A stretch of 64,000 nucleotides of DNA from an uncultured Blautia sp. (GCA_900551075.1 URVB01000007.1:55703-119702), one strand, 5' to 3'; positions 8,123 through 17,641 are shown, counted from the first letter of the stretch. A program made the numbers and translations. The notes: generated by a model from the sequence alone, not told the origin.

Positions 8123-9079
8123 ATGCAAAAGTTATCCGAACAAAGAGCAGCATATGGATTCCGGAGAAAAATGGCGGTTTTTTTCATTTTTTCTGTTATT
8201 TTTTTCTGCGTGCCAGCGAAGCTTTGTTATGCAGCAGAACCGGCACCTGAAGCGGAGCCGGAAATCATGGAAGGCGAGGGAATGCTTTCTCCATCGTCGG
8301 AGAGCTCCGAGGGCAGTGTTTTCGGCAAAGCAGCCTCTGAAGAACCTGTTACAGATGAAAAATTAGAGACCTTGCTTTCGCGGATTCAGAACACCCTGCC
8401 GGGCGGAAACGGAGTCTGGTCTGTTTATGTCTGTGATCTGAACAACAATTCAGAAGGCAGCATCAATGATCGAAGTATGCAGGCAGCCAGTCTCATTAAG
8501 CTGTATATCATGGGAGCGGTCTATGAGAATTATGAAAGTCTGATTCAGCAATATGGACAGGATTCCGTAGACTCCAATCTACATACGATGATCACAGTCA
8601 GCGACAATGATGCGGCGAATACACTGGCGGGCTATCTTGGCGGCGGGGACTCTTCCGCAGGGATGGCGGTTGTGAATGATTTTTGCATCGCGCACGGTTA
8701 TACGGGTACCAGTATGGGAAGATTGCTGCTGCAGAGCAACGAATACGGGGATAATTATACCTCCGTATCAGACTGCGGACATTTCCTGAAGGCAATTTAT
8801 GAAGGGGATTCAACGGAATATGCATATGCCGATTCAATGTTTGCCTTACTTGCGGAACAGACAAGGCGCAATAAAATCCCTGCACAGATGCCGGAGGGAG
8901 TCAGTGTTGCAAACAAAACCGGAGAACTTTCCAATGTGGAAAATGATGCGGGCATCATTTACAATACGGCTAACGATCTTGTGATTGTATTTATGTCTGA
9001 AAATCTTTCTGAGGTTGGAAGTGCCCAGAATACAATTGCTTCGGTCAGCAGACAGATTTACGATTACTACAGTGAATGA
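8123..9079 (+). CDS. Secreted class A beta-lactamase-fold serine hydrolase
   Basis: A 318-residue exported protein. A signal peptide (about 1-40, hydrophobic core FFIFSVIFFCVPA) is followed by an acidic, low-complexity linker and a penicillin-recognising domain. The three hallmark motifs are present: S-L-I-K with nucleophile Ser123, S-D-N at 160-162 and K-T-G at 265-267. The omega-loop region (LLLQSNEYGDN) does not show the ExxLN motif that gives class A beta-lactamases their deacylating glutamate, so drug hydrolysis is doubtful; a cell-wall peptidase or binding role is equally possible. GGAAGAGG precedes the ATG. The SH3-repeat gene follows in the same direction. Confidence 0.85.
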   Translation: MQKLSEQRAAYGFRRKMAVFFIFSVIFFCVPAKLCYAAEPAPEAEPEIMEGEGMLSPSSESSEGSVFGKAASEEPVTDEKLETLLSRIQNTLPGGNGVWSVYVCDLNNNSEGSINDRSMQAASLIKLYIMGAVYENYESLIQQYGQDSVDSNLHTMITVSDNDAANTLAGYLGGGDSSAGMAVVNDFCIAHGYTGTSMGRLLLQSNEYGDNYTSVSDCGHFLKAIYEGDSTEYAYADSMFALLAEQTRRNKIPAQMPEGVSVANKTGELSNVENDAGIIYNTANDLVIVFMSENLSEVGSAQNTIASVSRQIYDYYSE

Positions 9080-9162
9080 TCAGGAAGGAATTCAGCAGAA
9101 CCGGCGCACAGGCTGCAGCAGGGATACCAATGGTATTCTAAATTTATGAAGGAGGAAAATAT

Positions 9163-10122
9163 ATGAAAACAGGAAATGCTGATTTATCAAAATTAAGATT
9201 TTTGAAATGGCTGGCGTTATTCGCAATTGTTTTTGCCGTTTCTCTGCCCGCAGCCGGCCAAATGGTTCAGGCCGGGGCAAACACCTATACGGTCAGTGTC
9301 GCAAGCGGCTATCTGGCACTGCGTACTGCGAAGGCATACGATGCATCCAATGAGATCGGAGAGCTTTATACGGGAGATACCGTTGAGGTTAGCGATTACA
9401 GTGACTCTGCGTATTGGTATGTATATTCTCCGAAGCTCGGAAAGAATGGATACGTAAATAAGAATTATCTGGTGGGGGCAAATACTTCTTCCAACTGGAC
9501 GGTCAGTGTGAGCAAAGGCTATCTGGCACTGCGTACTGCAAAAGCATATGATGAGAGAAATGAAATCGGAGAGCTTTATACAGGGGATACTGTACAGGTA
9601 CAGGATTCCAGTGATGCGACTTACTGGTATGTATATTCCCCGAAGCACGGCAAATCCGGTTATGTAAACAAAAACTATCTGGTAAGCGGCGGTTCCGCAA
9701 ATACCGGCGGTGATACAAGGACAGTCAGTGTGAGTGAAGGGTATCTGGCACTGCGTACTGCAAAGGCATATGATGCATCTAATGAGATCGGAGAACTCTA
9801 TACAGGTGATACTGTACAGTTGATCGATACCAGCGATTCTACCTACTGGTATGTATATTCTCCGAAGTATAACAAAAATGGTTATGTAAATAAAAACTAT
9901 CTGTCAGGCGGAGGAAGCTCCTGTCCGACAAAAACCGTAAGCGTGAGCAAGGGATATCTGGCATTGCGCACTGCGAAGGCATATGATGAAAGAAATGAGA
10001 TCGGGGAGCTTTATACAGGAGATACCGTTCAGGTCCAGGATTCCGGCGATCCGAATTACTGGTATGTATATTCTCCGAAGCTTGGCAAGAGCGGATATGT
10101 AAACAAAGATTATTTATATTAA
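9163..10122 (+). CDS. Secreted protein with four bacterial SH3 repeats
   Basis: A 319-residue protein with a signal peptide (about 1-40) and nothing else but four SH3-like repeats of about 60 residues, each containing GYLALRTAKAYD, NEIGELYTGDTV and YWYVYSPK...GYVNK. Such domains bind cell-wall peptides or glycans. Repeats 1 and 3 share DASNEIG and KNGYVNK; repeats 2 and 4 share VSKGYL, DERNEIG, VQVQDS and KSGYVNK, so the array probably arose by doubling a two-repeat unit. No catalytic domain is attached. AAGGAGG precedes the ATG. It may act as a wall-binding adaptor or decoy (inference). Confidence 0.88.
   Translation: MKTGNADLSKLRFLKWLALFAIVFAVSLPAAGQMVQAGANTYTVSVASGYLALRTAKAYDASNEIGELYTGDTVEVSDYSDSAYWYVYSPKLGKNGYVNKNYLVGANTSSNWTVSVSKGYLALRTAKAYDERNEIGELYTGDTVQVQDSSDATYWYVYSPKHGKSGYVNKNYLVSGGSANTGGDTRTVSVSEGYLALRTAKAYDASNEIGELYTGDTVQLIDTSDSTYWYVYSPKYNKNGYVNKNYLSGGGSSCPTKTVSVSKGYLALRTAKAYDERNEIGELYTGDTVQVQDSGDPNYWYVYSPKLGKSGYVNKDYLY
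9286..10119 (+). repeat. Four tandem SH3-coding repeats in ABAB order
   Basis: Approximate units are 9286-9474, 9499-9684, 9721-9903 and 9934-10119. DNA blocks such as CTGGCACTGCGTACTGC and TATTGGTATGTATATTC-like segments recur nearly unchanged, so the array could recombine or collapse in short-read assembly. Confidence 0.8.
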
Positions 10123-10134
10123 AAATATTTATGC

Positions 10135-10165
10135 AAAATGCTTCGGTGCTGAGCCGAAGCATTTT
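10135..10165 (+). terminator. Terminator of the SH3-repeat gene
   Basis: A perfect 12-bp stem (AAAATGCTTCGG with CCGAAGCATTTT) and a 7-base loop. The symmetric A/T ends allow it to act in both directions. Confidence 0.8.
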
Positions 10166-10284
10166 GGATTTCATAGAGGGAGTAGCTGTTATGGGGACAT
10201 TTCAAATAATGCTTCAGGGCGCCGGGAGACGGGCGCCTAAGCAGGCCGCCCCGGAAGCCATACTGGAATTAGGTAGTAAAATAT

Positions 10285-10315
10285 CCCCGGCAGGAATACA
10301 GAAAGCCTGCCGGGG
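10285..10315 (-). terminator. Terminator of glgC-glgD
   Basis: A perfect 10-bp GC-rich stem (CCCCGGCAGG with CCTGCCGGGG), 25 bases beyond the glgD stop. On the minus strand it is followed by GATATTTTA. Confidence 0.7.
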
Positions 10316-10339
10316 ACTGCTATGTGATTAATTATTTTT

Positions 10340-11455
10340 CTAGAGAGTGTCATCACGTCTGATATAACCGGGATGCTGTGGTTCAGCAATGACTTCTTTT
10401 GCATGAATGATCTGTGCCCATTTATCAACGACCTGATTTTCTACATGAACGCCCTCACCTATGACCGCATTGGCAAGAACAACGCTGTTTTTAACGACTG
10501 CGCCTTTCTTAATGATGCATCCACGTCCTATGACGGAGTTTTCAATGGTTCCTTCGATCAGACAGCCATTGGAAACAACGGAGTTTTTTACGTCGGCATC
10601 TTCGAAGTACTGTGTGGGACAGGAATCATTGGTTCTGGTGTAGATCGGCCATTCCTCATCGAAGAGATTCTGAGCTTCCTTGAAATCAATCAGGGAGATG
10701 TTTGCGTCATAGTAGCTCTTGAAATCTGTAATGCTTGCAAAGTATCCGCGATGTGCAACGCCGCGGATGTCCAGATCGCTGCAGGAAAGGCTGACGATCT
10801 GCGGAAGGGTGTACATGGAGGAAATCTTTTTCGCTTTGCGTACCAGCTCCACAAAAAGTTCTTTTTTCATTACATAGGTATCCATGAAGATGTTGCGGTT
10901 TTTGGCGCTTCCGCGGTTTTTCTCGATGGATTCCACGCCCTTTTGTTTATTCAGATTCAGGATGTCGCAGTTTAAGAAGGCCTCTCTTGCGTTGTCAACA
11001 GAGTGATACAGCAGGGTAATATCTGCGCCGGAATCAATATGAGCCTGGAGCAGATTGTCGTAATTCATAGAATAAACCATATAATTCGGAGCGATCACTA
11101 CGTATGGCTGATGCATTCTTTCGATGATTTCGATGTTTTCCATAAATGCAGCGATATCGGTGTTGTAGATATCGTTCTCGGAGCTAGTCTCAGGGAAGAG
11201 AAGCTGCAGCTTGCCGCGTTTGGAGTTGATGTTGTAATGGCGTCCGGTTCCCAGATGCTCTGCCAGAGAACGGGGTTTCTTTCTTACATATACCTGGATA
11301 CGGTCAATGCCGCTGTTGCTCATATTCGAAATCGGGAAGTCAATGACGCGGTATCTTCCCAGGAAGGAGAATGCACCGATCGGGCGGTATGCCTGCATTC
11401 CTTCTACTTTAATATGAGTTTCTGAAGAAGTAATGATTCCAAATGCTTTAGCCAT
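10340..11455 (-). CDS. glgD: GlgD, regulatory-type subunit of glucose-1-phosphate adenylyltransferase
   Basis: A 371-residue protein of the ADP-glucose pyrophosphorylase family, with a nucleotidyltransferase domain (GRYRVIDFPISN near residue 35) and a C-terminal left-handed beta-helix (hexapeptide pattern VVSNGCLIEGTIENSVIGRG). The GGxGxRL substrate-binding loop near the N-terminus of active enzymes is absent; the protein begins MAKAFGIITSSETH. This is typical of GlgD, which tunes GlgC in Firmicutes. It starts two bases after the glgC stop, so the two are co-translated. Confidence 0.94.
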   Translation of the reverse strand: MAKAFGIITSSETHIKVEGMQAYRPIGAFSFLGRYRVIDFPISNMSNSGIDRIQVYVRKKPRSLAEHLGTGRHYNINSKRGKLQLLFPETSSENDIYNTDIAAFMENIEIIERMHQPYVVIAPNYMVYSMNYDNLLQAHIDSGADITLLYHSVDNAREAFLNCDILNLNKQKGVESIEKNRGSAKNRNIFMDTYVMKKELFVELVRKAKKISSMYTLPQIVSLSCSDLDIRGVAHRGYFASITDFKSYYDANISLIDFKEAQNLFDEEWPIYTRTNDSCPTQYFEDADVKNSVVSNGCLIEGTIENSVIGRGCIIKKGAVVKNSVVLANAVIGEGVHVENQVVDKWAQIIHAKEVIAEPQHPGYIRRDDTL

Positions 11456-11456
11456 A

Positions 11457-12596
11457 TTATTCTACCCCCTTTACACGCTTGGACACAAGCTCGATATGTT
11501 CGCTGTCGGCACTGCCTACAACGGCAGCTTTGCCGATTTTAACACTGTCAGCCACCAGTGCACGCTGCACTACGGCACCAGCCTCTACTTCCACATCAGG
11601 CATCAGGACGCTGTCGATGATTTTTGCGCCCGGACCGACTTTGGAGCCGGTGAACAGTATGGAGTTTTTCACTTCGCCCTCGATCCTGCATCCCTGTGTA
11701 ATGAATGCCTTGGAAATCTTAGCGTCCGGACCGATGTACTGAGGAAGATTGGAGCCATCCTCTGTGTAAATTTTCCAGGTCGGATCATTGAGATCAAGCT
11801 CGTTGTTGGAATCCAGAAGATCCATGTTTGCTTCCCACAGGGAATCAATGGTTCCTACATCCTTCCAGTAGCCTTTGAACTTATATGCTACGAGAGTTTT
11901 GCCATCGTTAAGAAGATTCGGGATAATGTCTTTGCCGAAGTCGTGATGGGACTCAGGAGCCTTCATATCTGCAAGAAGCATCTTGCGGAGCAGCTTCCAA
12001 TTGAAGATATAGATACCCATGGAAGCAAGGTTGCTCTTCGGATGTTCCGGTTTTTCTTCAAATTCTATGATGTGTCCGTTGCCATCCGTATTCATGATGC
12101 CGAAACGGCTGGCTTCCTTCGTTGGTACTTCGATAACTGCGATGGTAGCGTCCGCATTCCTTTCTTTGTGGTATGCAAGCATTTTTGCGTAGTTCATTTT
12201 ATAAATATGGTCACCGGAGAGAATCAGTACATATTCCGGAGAATAGGTATCGATAAAATCGATATTCTGGGAGATCGCATCTGCGGTTCCCCGGTAAACG
12301 TCCAGTTCAGCGTCAGCTTTTTCACGCGGAGGAAGGACATACACACCGCTTTCCTTGGCATCCAGGCCCCAGCGGCGGCCAGCGGCAACATAGCTGTTGA
12401 GAAGAACAGATTCATACTGGGTCAGAACACCTACAATGTCAATTCCGCTGTTGGCACAGTTGCTCAATGGGAAATCAACGATACGGTATTTGCCGCCATA
12501 TGAAACTGCAGGTTTAGCCACTTTATTGGTAAGTTCGTGAAGACGACTTCCACGGCCACCAGCCAAAATCATTGCTAACATATTGTTTTGTTTCAT
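11457..12596 (-). CDS. glgC: Glucose-1-phosphate adenylyltransferase, catalytic subunit GlgC
   Basis: A 379-residue enzyme that makes ADP-glucose from ATP and glucose-1-phosphate, the committed step of glycogen synthesis. The N-terminus carries the active loop AGGRGSRLHELT and the KPAV motif, then YRIVDFPLSNCANSGI; ILSGDHIYKMNY is the catalytic DHIY region. The C-terminus is a beta-helix. GAGGG precedes the ATG on the minus strand. It pairs with glgD; glgX lies about 35 kb away. Confidence 0.96.
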   Translation of the reverse strand: MKQNNMLAMILAGGRGSRLHELTNKVAKPAVSYGGKYRIVDFPLSNCANSGIDIVGVLTQYESVLLNSYVAAGRRWGLDAKESGVYVLPPREKADAELDVYRGTADAISQNIDFIDTYSPEYVLILSGDHIYKMNYAKMLAYHKERNADATIAVIEVPTKEASRFGIMNTDGNGHIIEFEEKPEHPKSNLASMGIYIFNWKLLRKMLLADMKAPESHHDFGKDIIPNLLNDGKTLVAYKFKGYWKDVGTIDSLWEANMDLLDSNNELDLNDPTWKIYTEDGSNLPQYIGPDAKISKAFITQGCRIEGEVKNSILFTGSKVGPGAKIIDSVLMPDVEVEAGAVVQRALVADSVKIGKAAVVGSADSEHIELVSKRVKGVE

Positions 12597-12794
12597 AGTG
12601 AGCCCTCACTTTCCTTTTATATGCTTATATGCATTATATTATACAATTTTTATACGCAAATTTCCACAATTTTGTGCAAAAAAATGGAATTTTTATGTAA
12701 AGAAAGTATCTGGTTTTGTTAAAAATGTATCAGATTCCGCAAAGATTAATTATGCAAATCAGAGGATATGTGAAATCTTTGTATTTTGGCAGCG

Positions 12795-12823
12795 TTGACA
12801 GAGGAAAAGGGCTCTGCTATATT
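12795..12823 (+). promoter_or_regulatory. Consensus promoter for the first wall-polymer transcript
   Basis: A perfect TTGACA (12795-12800), a 17-bp spacer and TATATT (12818-12823), 43 bases before the ATG at 12866. Confidence 0.8.
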
Positions 12824-12865
12824 GTATTCAAAAAGCAATTTCAAAAATAAGCGGGGAAAGCGGAA

Positions 12866-15268
12866 ATGCGGTTTATAGATAAGGTAAAAAAGAAACTGAA
12901 GAACGGTACCTGGTATCCCTTTTATAATTCCTTTTATGAAAGGGCGGCCCCGGATTCCCGGATGATTCTTCTGGAATCCCGAAGCGGCAAGGCTCTGGAG
13001 AGCAATATTCTGGCCATCCTTAAGGAGCTTCAGACGGAGCCTTACCGCTCTTTTCGACTGGTGCTGTCCGTGCACGCGGATGCTGCAGAAGAGATTGCCG
13101 AAAAACTGAGGCAGTATTCCATTCATGTGGATAAAATAGTACGGACGGGCTCAATTGCCTATTATTATGCGCTGGGCAGAGCAGGATATCTGGTGAATGA
13201 TACTTCGTTTCCGGGCAGATTTATCAAAAAAGAGGGACAGGTGTATCTGAATACCTGGCACGGAACGCCTCTCAAAAAAATGGGACGGGACAACCGCCTG
13301 GAAATGGTGACTATGGGAAATGTCATGCGTAATCTTCTGTGTGCGGATTATCTGGTATTTCCCAATCTGTTTATGGAAGAAAAAATGGCGGATGCCTATA
13401 TGCTGCGCGGGCTGTACAGAGGCACCGTACTGCATGAGGGGTATCCGAGGAATGATGTTTTTTGCGGTGCACGAAGGAACACGGTACCGGAAATAAAGAA
13501 GGAATGGCAGGGGAAGCGTTTGTTTGCCTATCTTCCCACCTTCCGCGGTTTGTTTGACCGGGTCGAGGAAGAAGGTTATCTGCTGACCCTGAAGGACAGT
13601 CTGCGAAAATGGGATGCCGGGCTTTCCAAAGAGGAGCTCCTGCTTGTGAAGCTGCATCCTTTTGTGCGTGCAAAGATTGATTTTGCAAAATATGTGCATA
13701 TCTGCCCGTTTCCAAAGCAGTGGGATACGTATGAAGGCTTAAGTGTATGTGAGGCATTGATTACGGATTATTCCAGCGTGATGTACGACTATGCCAATAC
13801 TGGCAAAAAAGTGATTCTGTATGCCTACGACCGTGCGGCGTATGAGGAGAGCCGCGGCCTGTACGAGGATATTTCCGCTTATCCGTTTCAGTATGCCGAG
13901 AGACCGGAACAGGTGCCGGATTTCCTGCATGAGGAGGGCGGTGAGGCGTCAGAGGAATTTCTCCTGAAATATGCCACCTATGAGGACGGGAAGGGGGCTT
14001 GTAAAATCTGCCGTCAGGTCTTTTTAAAGGAAGACTGCTGCAGGAAAGCACAGTTTTCAGGTGATGGAAAAGAGAATGTACTGATCTACGGCGGCGACCT
14101 GGGGCAGAATGGGATTACGACGGCTCTGTACGGAATGCTGGGCGGCATGGACCTTGAAAAATACCATTATTATATTTCCTTCCGGATGAGCTCTGTCCGG
14201 GAGCATCCTGCGTGTATGCAGAGGATACCAAAGAACGCAGGGGTCTATCCTCTGGCAAGCGAAATGAATATGGATCTTTTTACGGCTGCTGCGCTGATGT
14301 GCAGGATGAAGCTGGGCTGGGACTTTTCCTGGGTGAGGAAGAGGATTGAAAGAGCATATCAGCGGGAGTGGAGGAAGCATTACGGAGCTTCGGTATTTCG
14401 TCATGTGATTCATTATAACGGCTATGAGGCATATATTATTTCGCTTTTGCAGCGGGCTCCCTGTACCCGTACGATATGGGTGCACAATGATATGGAGCAG
14501 GAAATCCGTATGCGGGGGATACAGAACAGATATCTTCTTAAGGATGCGTACCGGTCGTATGAGCATGTGGTGGCAGTCAGCGGGGATATCCTGGATTCTG
14601 TCTACAGCATCAGCGGAAGACGGGACAACGTACAGGTCATTGAGAATTGTCATGATTACCGGAGCGTGCTTAAGCGCGCGGAGGGAGAAGTCCTGTTTGA
14701 TTCAAATACAGATTCGAATGTAAGCCTGGAAAGGCTGAAAGAAATTCTGGACAGCGATGCGGTGAAGTTTATCAATGTGGGCCGTTATTCTCCGGAAAAG
14801 GGGCACAGGCGGCTGATAGAGGCATTTGCAGAATATTGGAGGATGCATCAGAACACGTATCTGCTGATCATCGGAGGACTGGGAGATTTATATGAGGAGA
14901 CTGTGGAACTGGCAGAAGCCACGGAAGCATCGGACCACATTGTGCTGATGCGGTCTGTCAGCAATCCGATGCCGGTATTGAAGCGGTGTGACCTGTTTCT
15001 TTTGGCTTCCCATTATGAGGGATTGGGACTTGTACTGCTGGAGGCGGATACGCTGGGGGTTCCGGTTATGTCATGTGATGTGAAGGGCCCGAGGGGATTC
15101 ATGAAAAAGCACGGCGGTATTTTATTGGAGGATTCGAAGGAGGGACTGATCAAGGGCATGGAGCTGTATGCAGAGGGAAAGGCCCGCACCCTTCACGTGG
15201 ATTATGAGCAATCCAACAGAGCATCAGTGAAAAAAACAGAGGCCCTGATAGACGATATCCGGTCATAG
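12866..15268 (+). CDS. Glycerophosphotransferase-GT4 glycosyltransferase fusion
   Basis: An 800-residue protein with two transferase domains. Residues 1-385 belong to the CDP-glycerol glycerophosphotransferase (TagB/TagF) family: LNTWHGTPLKKMGRD, the later HPF pair and ITDYSSVMYDY are its conserved motifs. From about residue 395 a GT4 domain begins with YGGDLGQNGI, has INVGRYSPEKGHRRLIEAF as nucleotide-binding core and ends with HYEGLGLVLLEAD, the EX7E-type motif. It is probably cytoplasmic, acting on a membrane-linked polymer. One protein may add both a glycerol-phosphate-type unit and a sugar. It is first of a rightward unit with its own promoter. Confidence 0.85.
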   Translation: MRFIDKVKKKLKNGTWYPFYNSFYERAAPDSRMILLESRSGKALESNILAILKELQTEPYRSFRLVLSVHADAAEEIAEKLRQYSIHVDKIVRTGSIAYYYALGRAGYLVNDTSFPGRFIKKEGQVYLNTWHGTPLKKMGRDNRLEMVTMGNVMRNLLCADYLVFPNLFMEEKMADAYMLRGLYRGTVLHEGYPRNDVFCGARRNTVPEIKKEWQGKRLFAYLPTFRGLFDRVEEEGYLLTLKDSLRKWDAGLSKEELLLVKLHPFVRAKIDFAKYVHICPFPKQWDTYEGLSVCEALITDYSSVMYDYANTGKKVILYAYDRAAYEESRGLYEDISAYPFQYAERPEQVPDFLHEEGGEASEEFLLKYATYEDGKGACKICRQVFLKEDCCRKAQFSGDGKENVLIYGGDLGQNGITTALYGMLGGMDLEKYHYYISFRMSSVREHPACMQRIPKNAGVYPLASEMNMDLFTAAALMCRMKLGWDFSWVRKRIERAYQREWRKHYGASVFRHVIHYNGYEAYIISLLQRAPCTRTIWVHNDMEQEIRMRGIQNRYLLKDAYRSYEHVVAVSGDILDSVYSISGRRDNVQVIENCHDYRSVLKRAEGEVLFDSNTDSNVSLERLKEILDSDAVKFINVGRYSPEKGHRRLIEAFAEYWRMHQNTYLLIIGGLGDLYEETVELAEATEASDHIVLMRSVSNPMPVLKRCDLFLLASHYEGLGLVLLEADTLGVPVMSCDVKGPRGFMKKHGGILLEDSKEGLIKGMELYAEGKARTLHVDYEQSNRASVKKTEALIDDIRS

Positions 15269-15421
15269 AAACAGGGGGATGGGTTTTTGGAGGCGGGAAT
15301 TTCATGATTTTTATGAAGAATTTCATGAATCACTGGACGGGCGGCGGCATTTTGTGTTATAACAAAGAGGCTAAGAGGAAATGCTAAGAGTAAGCAGCTT
15401 TTTACAGATAAGAGGGATTTT

Positions 15422-16840
15422 GTGAGTAGAAGAGAGGACTATAAGCGTTTTATTGTGTTCTGTCTTGCCAGCCTTGTGATACTGGCACAGACGGCAGTGT
15501 TCGCATATGTTTGGTATGATTATTACAGGGGGCTGATCTTTGAACCGTTCTGGCGTAAGGGTAACTGGGTGCTCATTGCGATCTATGCTTTGATCATTTT
15601 TATGTTTTCCAGACTTTACGGCGGTTTGAAGGTTGGATATCTGAAGCGGATCGATGTATTTTATTCTCTGACGTTGGCTACGATATGTACAAATATTGTC
15701 ACCTATTTTCAGATTACGCTGATCAACCGATGGTTTTTAAATCCATGGGCACTGGTGGAAATGACGGGTGTACAGGTTGTGCTTATCATTCTCTGGATAT
15801 GGGGGTCGAGATTTATTTATTCGAGACTTTACCGTGCCAGAAGACTGCTGGTGATCTATGGGGACCGTGACCCTGGCGATGTAATCCATAAGATGAATTC
15901 CAGACGGGATAAATATGATATCAGCGGCAAGGTGCATATTGATGCGGGAGAACAGGAAATTCACAGGATGATGCGCAAATACGACGGTGTGATTATCTGG
16001 GACCTTCCTTCTAATATCAGGAACAGGTATTTGAAATACTGCTTTGTTCATTCCATCCGCTGTTATTTAAGTCCGAAGATTTCGGATGTGATTCTTATGG
16101 GAAGTGAGCGTATCCATCTGTTTGACACCCCTCTTCTGGTGTCCAGGAATATGGGCCTTTCCGTCGATCAAAGAGTAGCAAAGAGAGTTTTGGATATTGT
16201 GGTTTCCTCAATAGGAATTATTGTCAGCTCTCCTCTGATGCTCCTGATAGCAATTTTAGTCAAGGCGTATGATGGCGGCCCGGTCTTTTATTTTCAGGAT
16301 CGTCTGACGATTAAAGGAAAGCCGTTCAAAATCTGCAAATTCCGAAGTATGTGCGTCGACTCCGAAAAAAATGGGGCACGGCTTGCGTCCAGGCATGATT
16401 CACGCATCACTCCGGTGGGAAAGGTTTTGCGAAATCTGCATTTGGATGAGCTTCCTCAGCTTATTAACGTATTTAAAGGGGATATGTCTCTGGTAGGTCC
16501 CCGTCCGGAGCGCCAGAGCATTATGAGGGAATACAGAAAAGAGCTGCCTGAATTTTATTACCGCCTGAAGGTAAAAGCAGGTCTGACGGGATATGCGCAG
16601 GTTTACGGCAAATATAATACAACGCCTTACGATAAACTGAAGCTGGATTTGTTCTATATAGAAAATTATTCCTTCCTGCTGGACATCAAGCTTTTGTTCA
16701 TGACTGTCAAGATTTTCTTCCAGAAGGAAGTGTCCGAGGGTGTGGATGATCAGCAGGTCAATGCGCTGAGGGCTTCCGGAACAGGGGAGCCCTCGCAGGG
16801 CGGGGAGCTTTTGTCCGGCGAAGAAACCATTACGAAATGA
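15422..16840 (+). CDS. Polyprenyl-phosphate sugar-1-phosphate transferase
   Basis: A 472-residue membrane protein. The N-terminus has four to five membrane helices and a CoA-binding-like region; the C-terminus (about 255-450) is a bacterial sugar transferase domain with KRVLDIVVSSIGIIVSSPLM, GPVFYFQDR, KICKFRSM and LVGPRPER. Such enzymes start polymer synthesis by moving a sugar phosphate from UDP-sugar to undecaprenyl phosphate. The start is GTG after AGAGGG. The last 30 residues are a hydrophilic tail outside the family core. It probably makes the lipid-linked first sugar for this locus. Confidence 0.9.
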   Translation: MSRREDYKRFIVFCLASLVILAQTAVFAYVWYDYYRGLIFEPFWRKGNWVLIAIYALIIFMFSRLYGGLKVGYLKRIDVFYSLTLATICTNIVTYFQITLINRWFLNPWALVEMTGVQVVLIILWIWGSRFIYSRLYRARRLLVIYGDRDPGDVIHKMNSRRDKYDISGKVHIDAGEQEIHRMMRKYDGVIIWDLPSNIRNRYLKYCFVHSIRCYLSPKISDVILMGSERIHLFDTPLLVSRNMGLSVDQRVAKRVLDIVVSSIGIIVSSPLMLLIAILVKAYDGGPVFYFQDRLTIKGKPFKICKFRSMCVDSEKNGARLASRHDSRITPVGKVLRNLHLDELPQLINVFKGDMSLVGPRPERQSIMREYRKELPEFYYRLKVKAGLTGYAQVYGKYNTTPYDKLKLDLFYIENYSFLLDIKLLFMTVKIFFQKEVSEGVDDQQVNALRASGTGEPSQGGELLSGEETITK

Positions 16841-16856
16841 TGAAAAGGGAAGATTT

Positions 16857-17600
16857 ATGAATCAGCCGCTTGTATCTGTTATCATGCCTGTTTACAATGG
16901 TGCAGATTATATTAGGGAAGCTGTGGATTCCGTCTTTCGGCAGGAGGTTTTGCTGGAGCTTCTGGTGATTGACGATGGGTCTACAGATCAGACGGAGGAA
17001 GTCCTGGCTGCCTATTTGTGCAGAGAGGACTTTCGTTATTTAAAAAATAAAAAAAATATGGGAGCAGCAGCCTCCCGCAACCGCGGCGTCTGTGAAGCAA
17101 GAGGGCGGTATGTGGCATTTTTGGATGCAGATGACTGGTGGGAGGATGGAAAATTAAGGGAACAGCTTGAGGTTCTCAGGAGGACGGGATTTGTGCTTTG
17201 CTCTACGGGAAGAGAATTGATGCATCCGGATGGGTCTTCGACGGGAAGGTATATTCCTGTGAAGGAGAAGCTTACATACCGGGAGCTTCTCAGGCATAAC
17301 AGCATCAATTGTTCCTCTGTTGTACTGGAGAGGGGGGCGGCTCTTCGGTTTCCTATGGAGCATGACGACAGTCATGAGGATTATCTGACATGGCTGAAGG
17401 TCCTTCGGGAGTACGGATATGGAGCGGGAATCAACAAGCCTTATCTGAAATATCGGCTGAGTGAAGGCGGGAAGTCCAGAAATAAGCGGAAATCTGCGGT
17501 AATGACCTATCAGGTTTACCGTTATATGGGCTATGGCCCCCTGAAAAGCGCCGTATTTTTTGTTTCCTATGCCTTACATGGCATATGGAAGTACCGTTGA
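16857..17600 (+). CDS. Family 2 glycosyltransferase
   Basis: A 247-residue GT-A fold enzyme. VSVIMPVYNGADYI is the classic GT2 start, IDDGSTDQTEEVL holds the first aspartates, and FLDADDWW is the DXD-type metal/nucleotide site. The C-terminal quarter has a basic helix that may touch the membrane. AGGGAAGATT precedes the ATG, 16 bases after the previous stop. The sugar specificity cannot be read from sequence. Confidence 0.9.
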   Translation: MNQPLVSVIMPVYNGADYIREAVDSVFRQEVLLELLVIDDGSTDQTEEVLAAYLCREDFRYLKNKKNMGAAASRNRGVCEARGRYVAFLDADDWWEDGKLREQLEVLRRTGFVLCSTGRELMHPDGSSTGRYIPVKEKLTYRELLRHNSINCSSVVLERGAALRFPMEHDDSHEDYLTWLKVLREYGYGAGINKPYLKYRLSEGGKSRNKRKSAVMTYQVYRYMGYGPLKSAVFFVSYALHGIWKYR

Positions 17601-17641
17601 CTTGAAATTAGAAAAAACGACCGGAAAAGCTGGAGGAGTCT

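Noticed and set aside
9286..10119. Regular repeats that might suggest a repeat-spacer array
   Set aside because: They are long in-frame protein repeats of about 185-210 bases, not short repeats with unique spacers; no CRISPR array is present.
10131..10331. A 66-codon plus-strand frame between the SH3-repeat gene and glgD
   Set aside because: It starts inside a terminator hairpin and crosses the glgD terminator; no ribosome site or similarity is seen.
11433..12503. A 356-codon open frame on the plus strand
   Set aside because: It lies entirely opposite glgC, has an unlikely composition rich in Phe, His and Cys, and no ribosome site; it is an antisense shadow.
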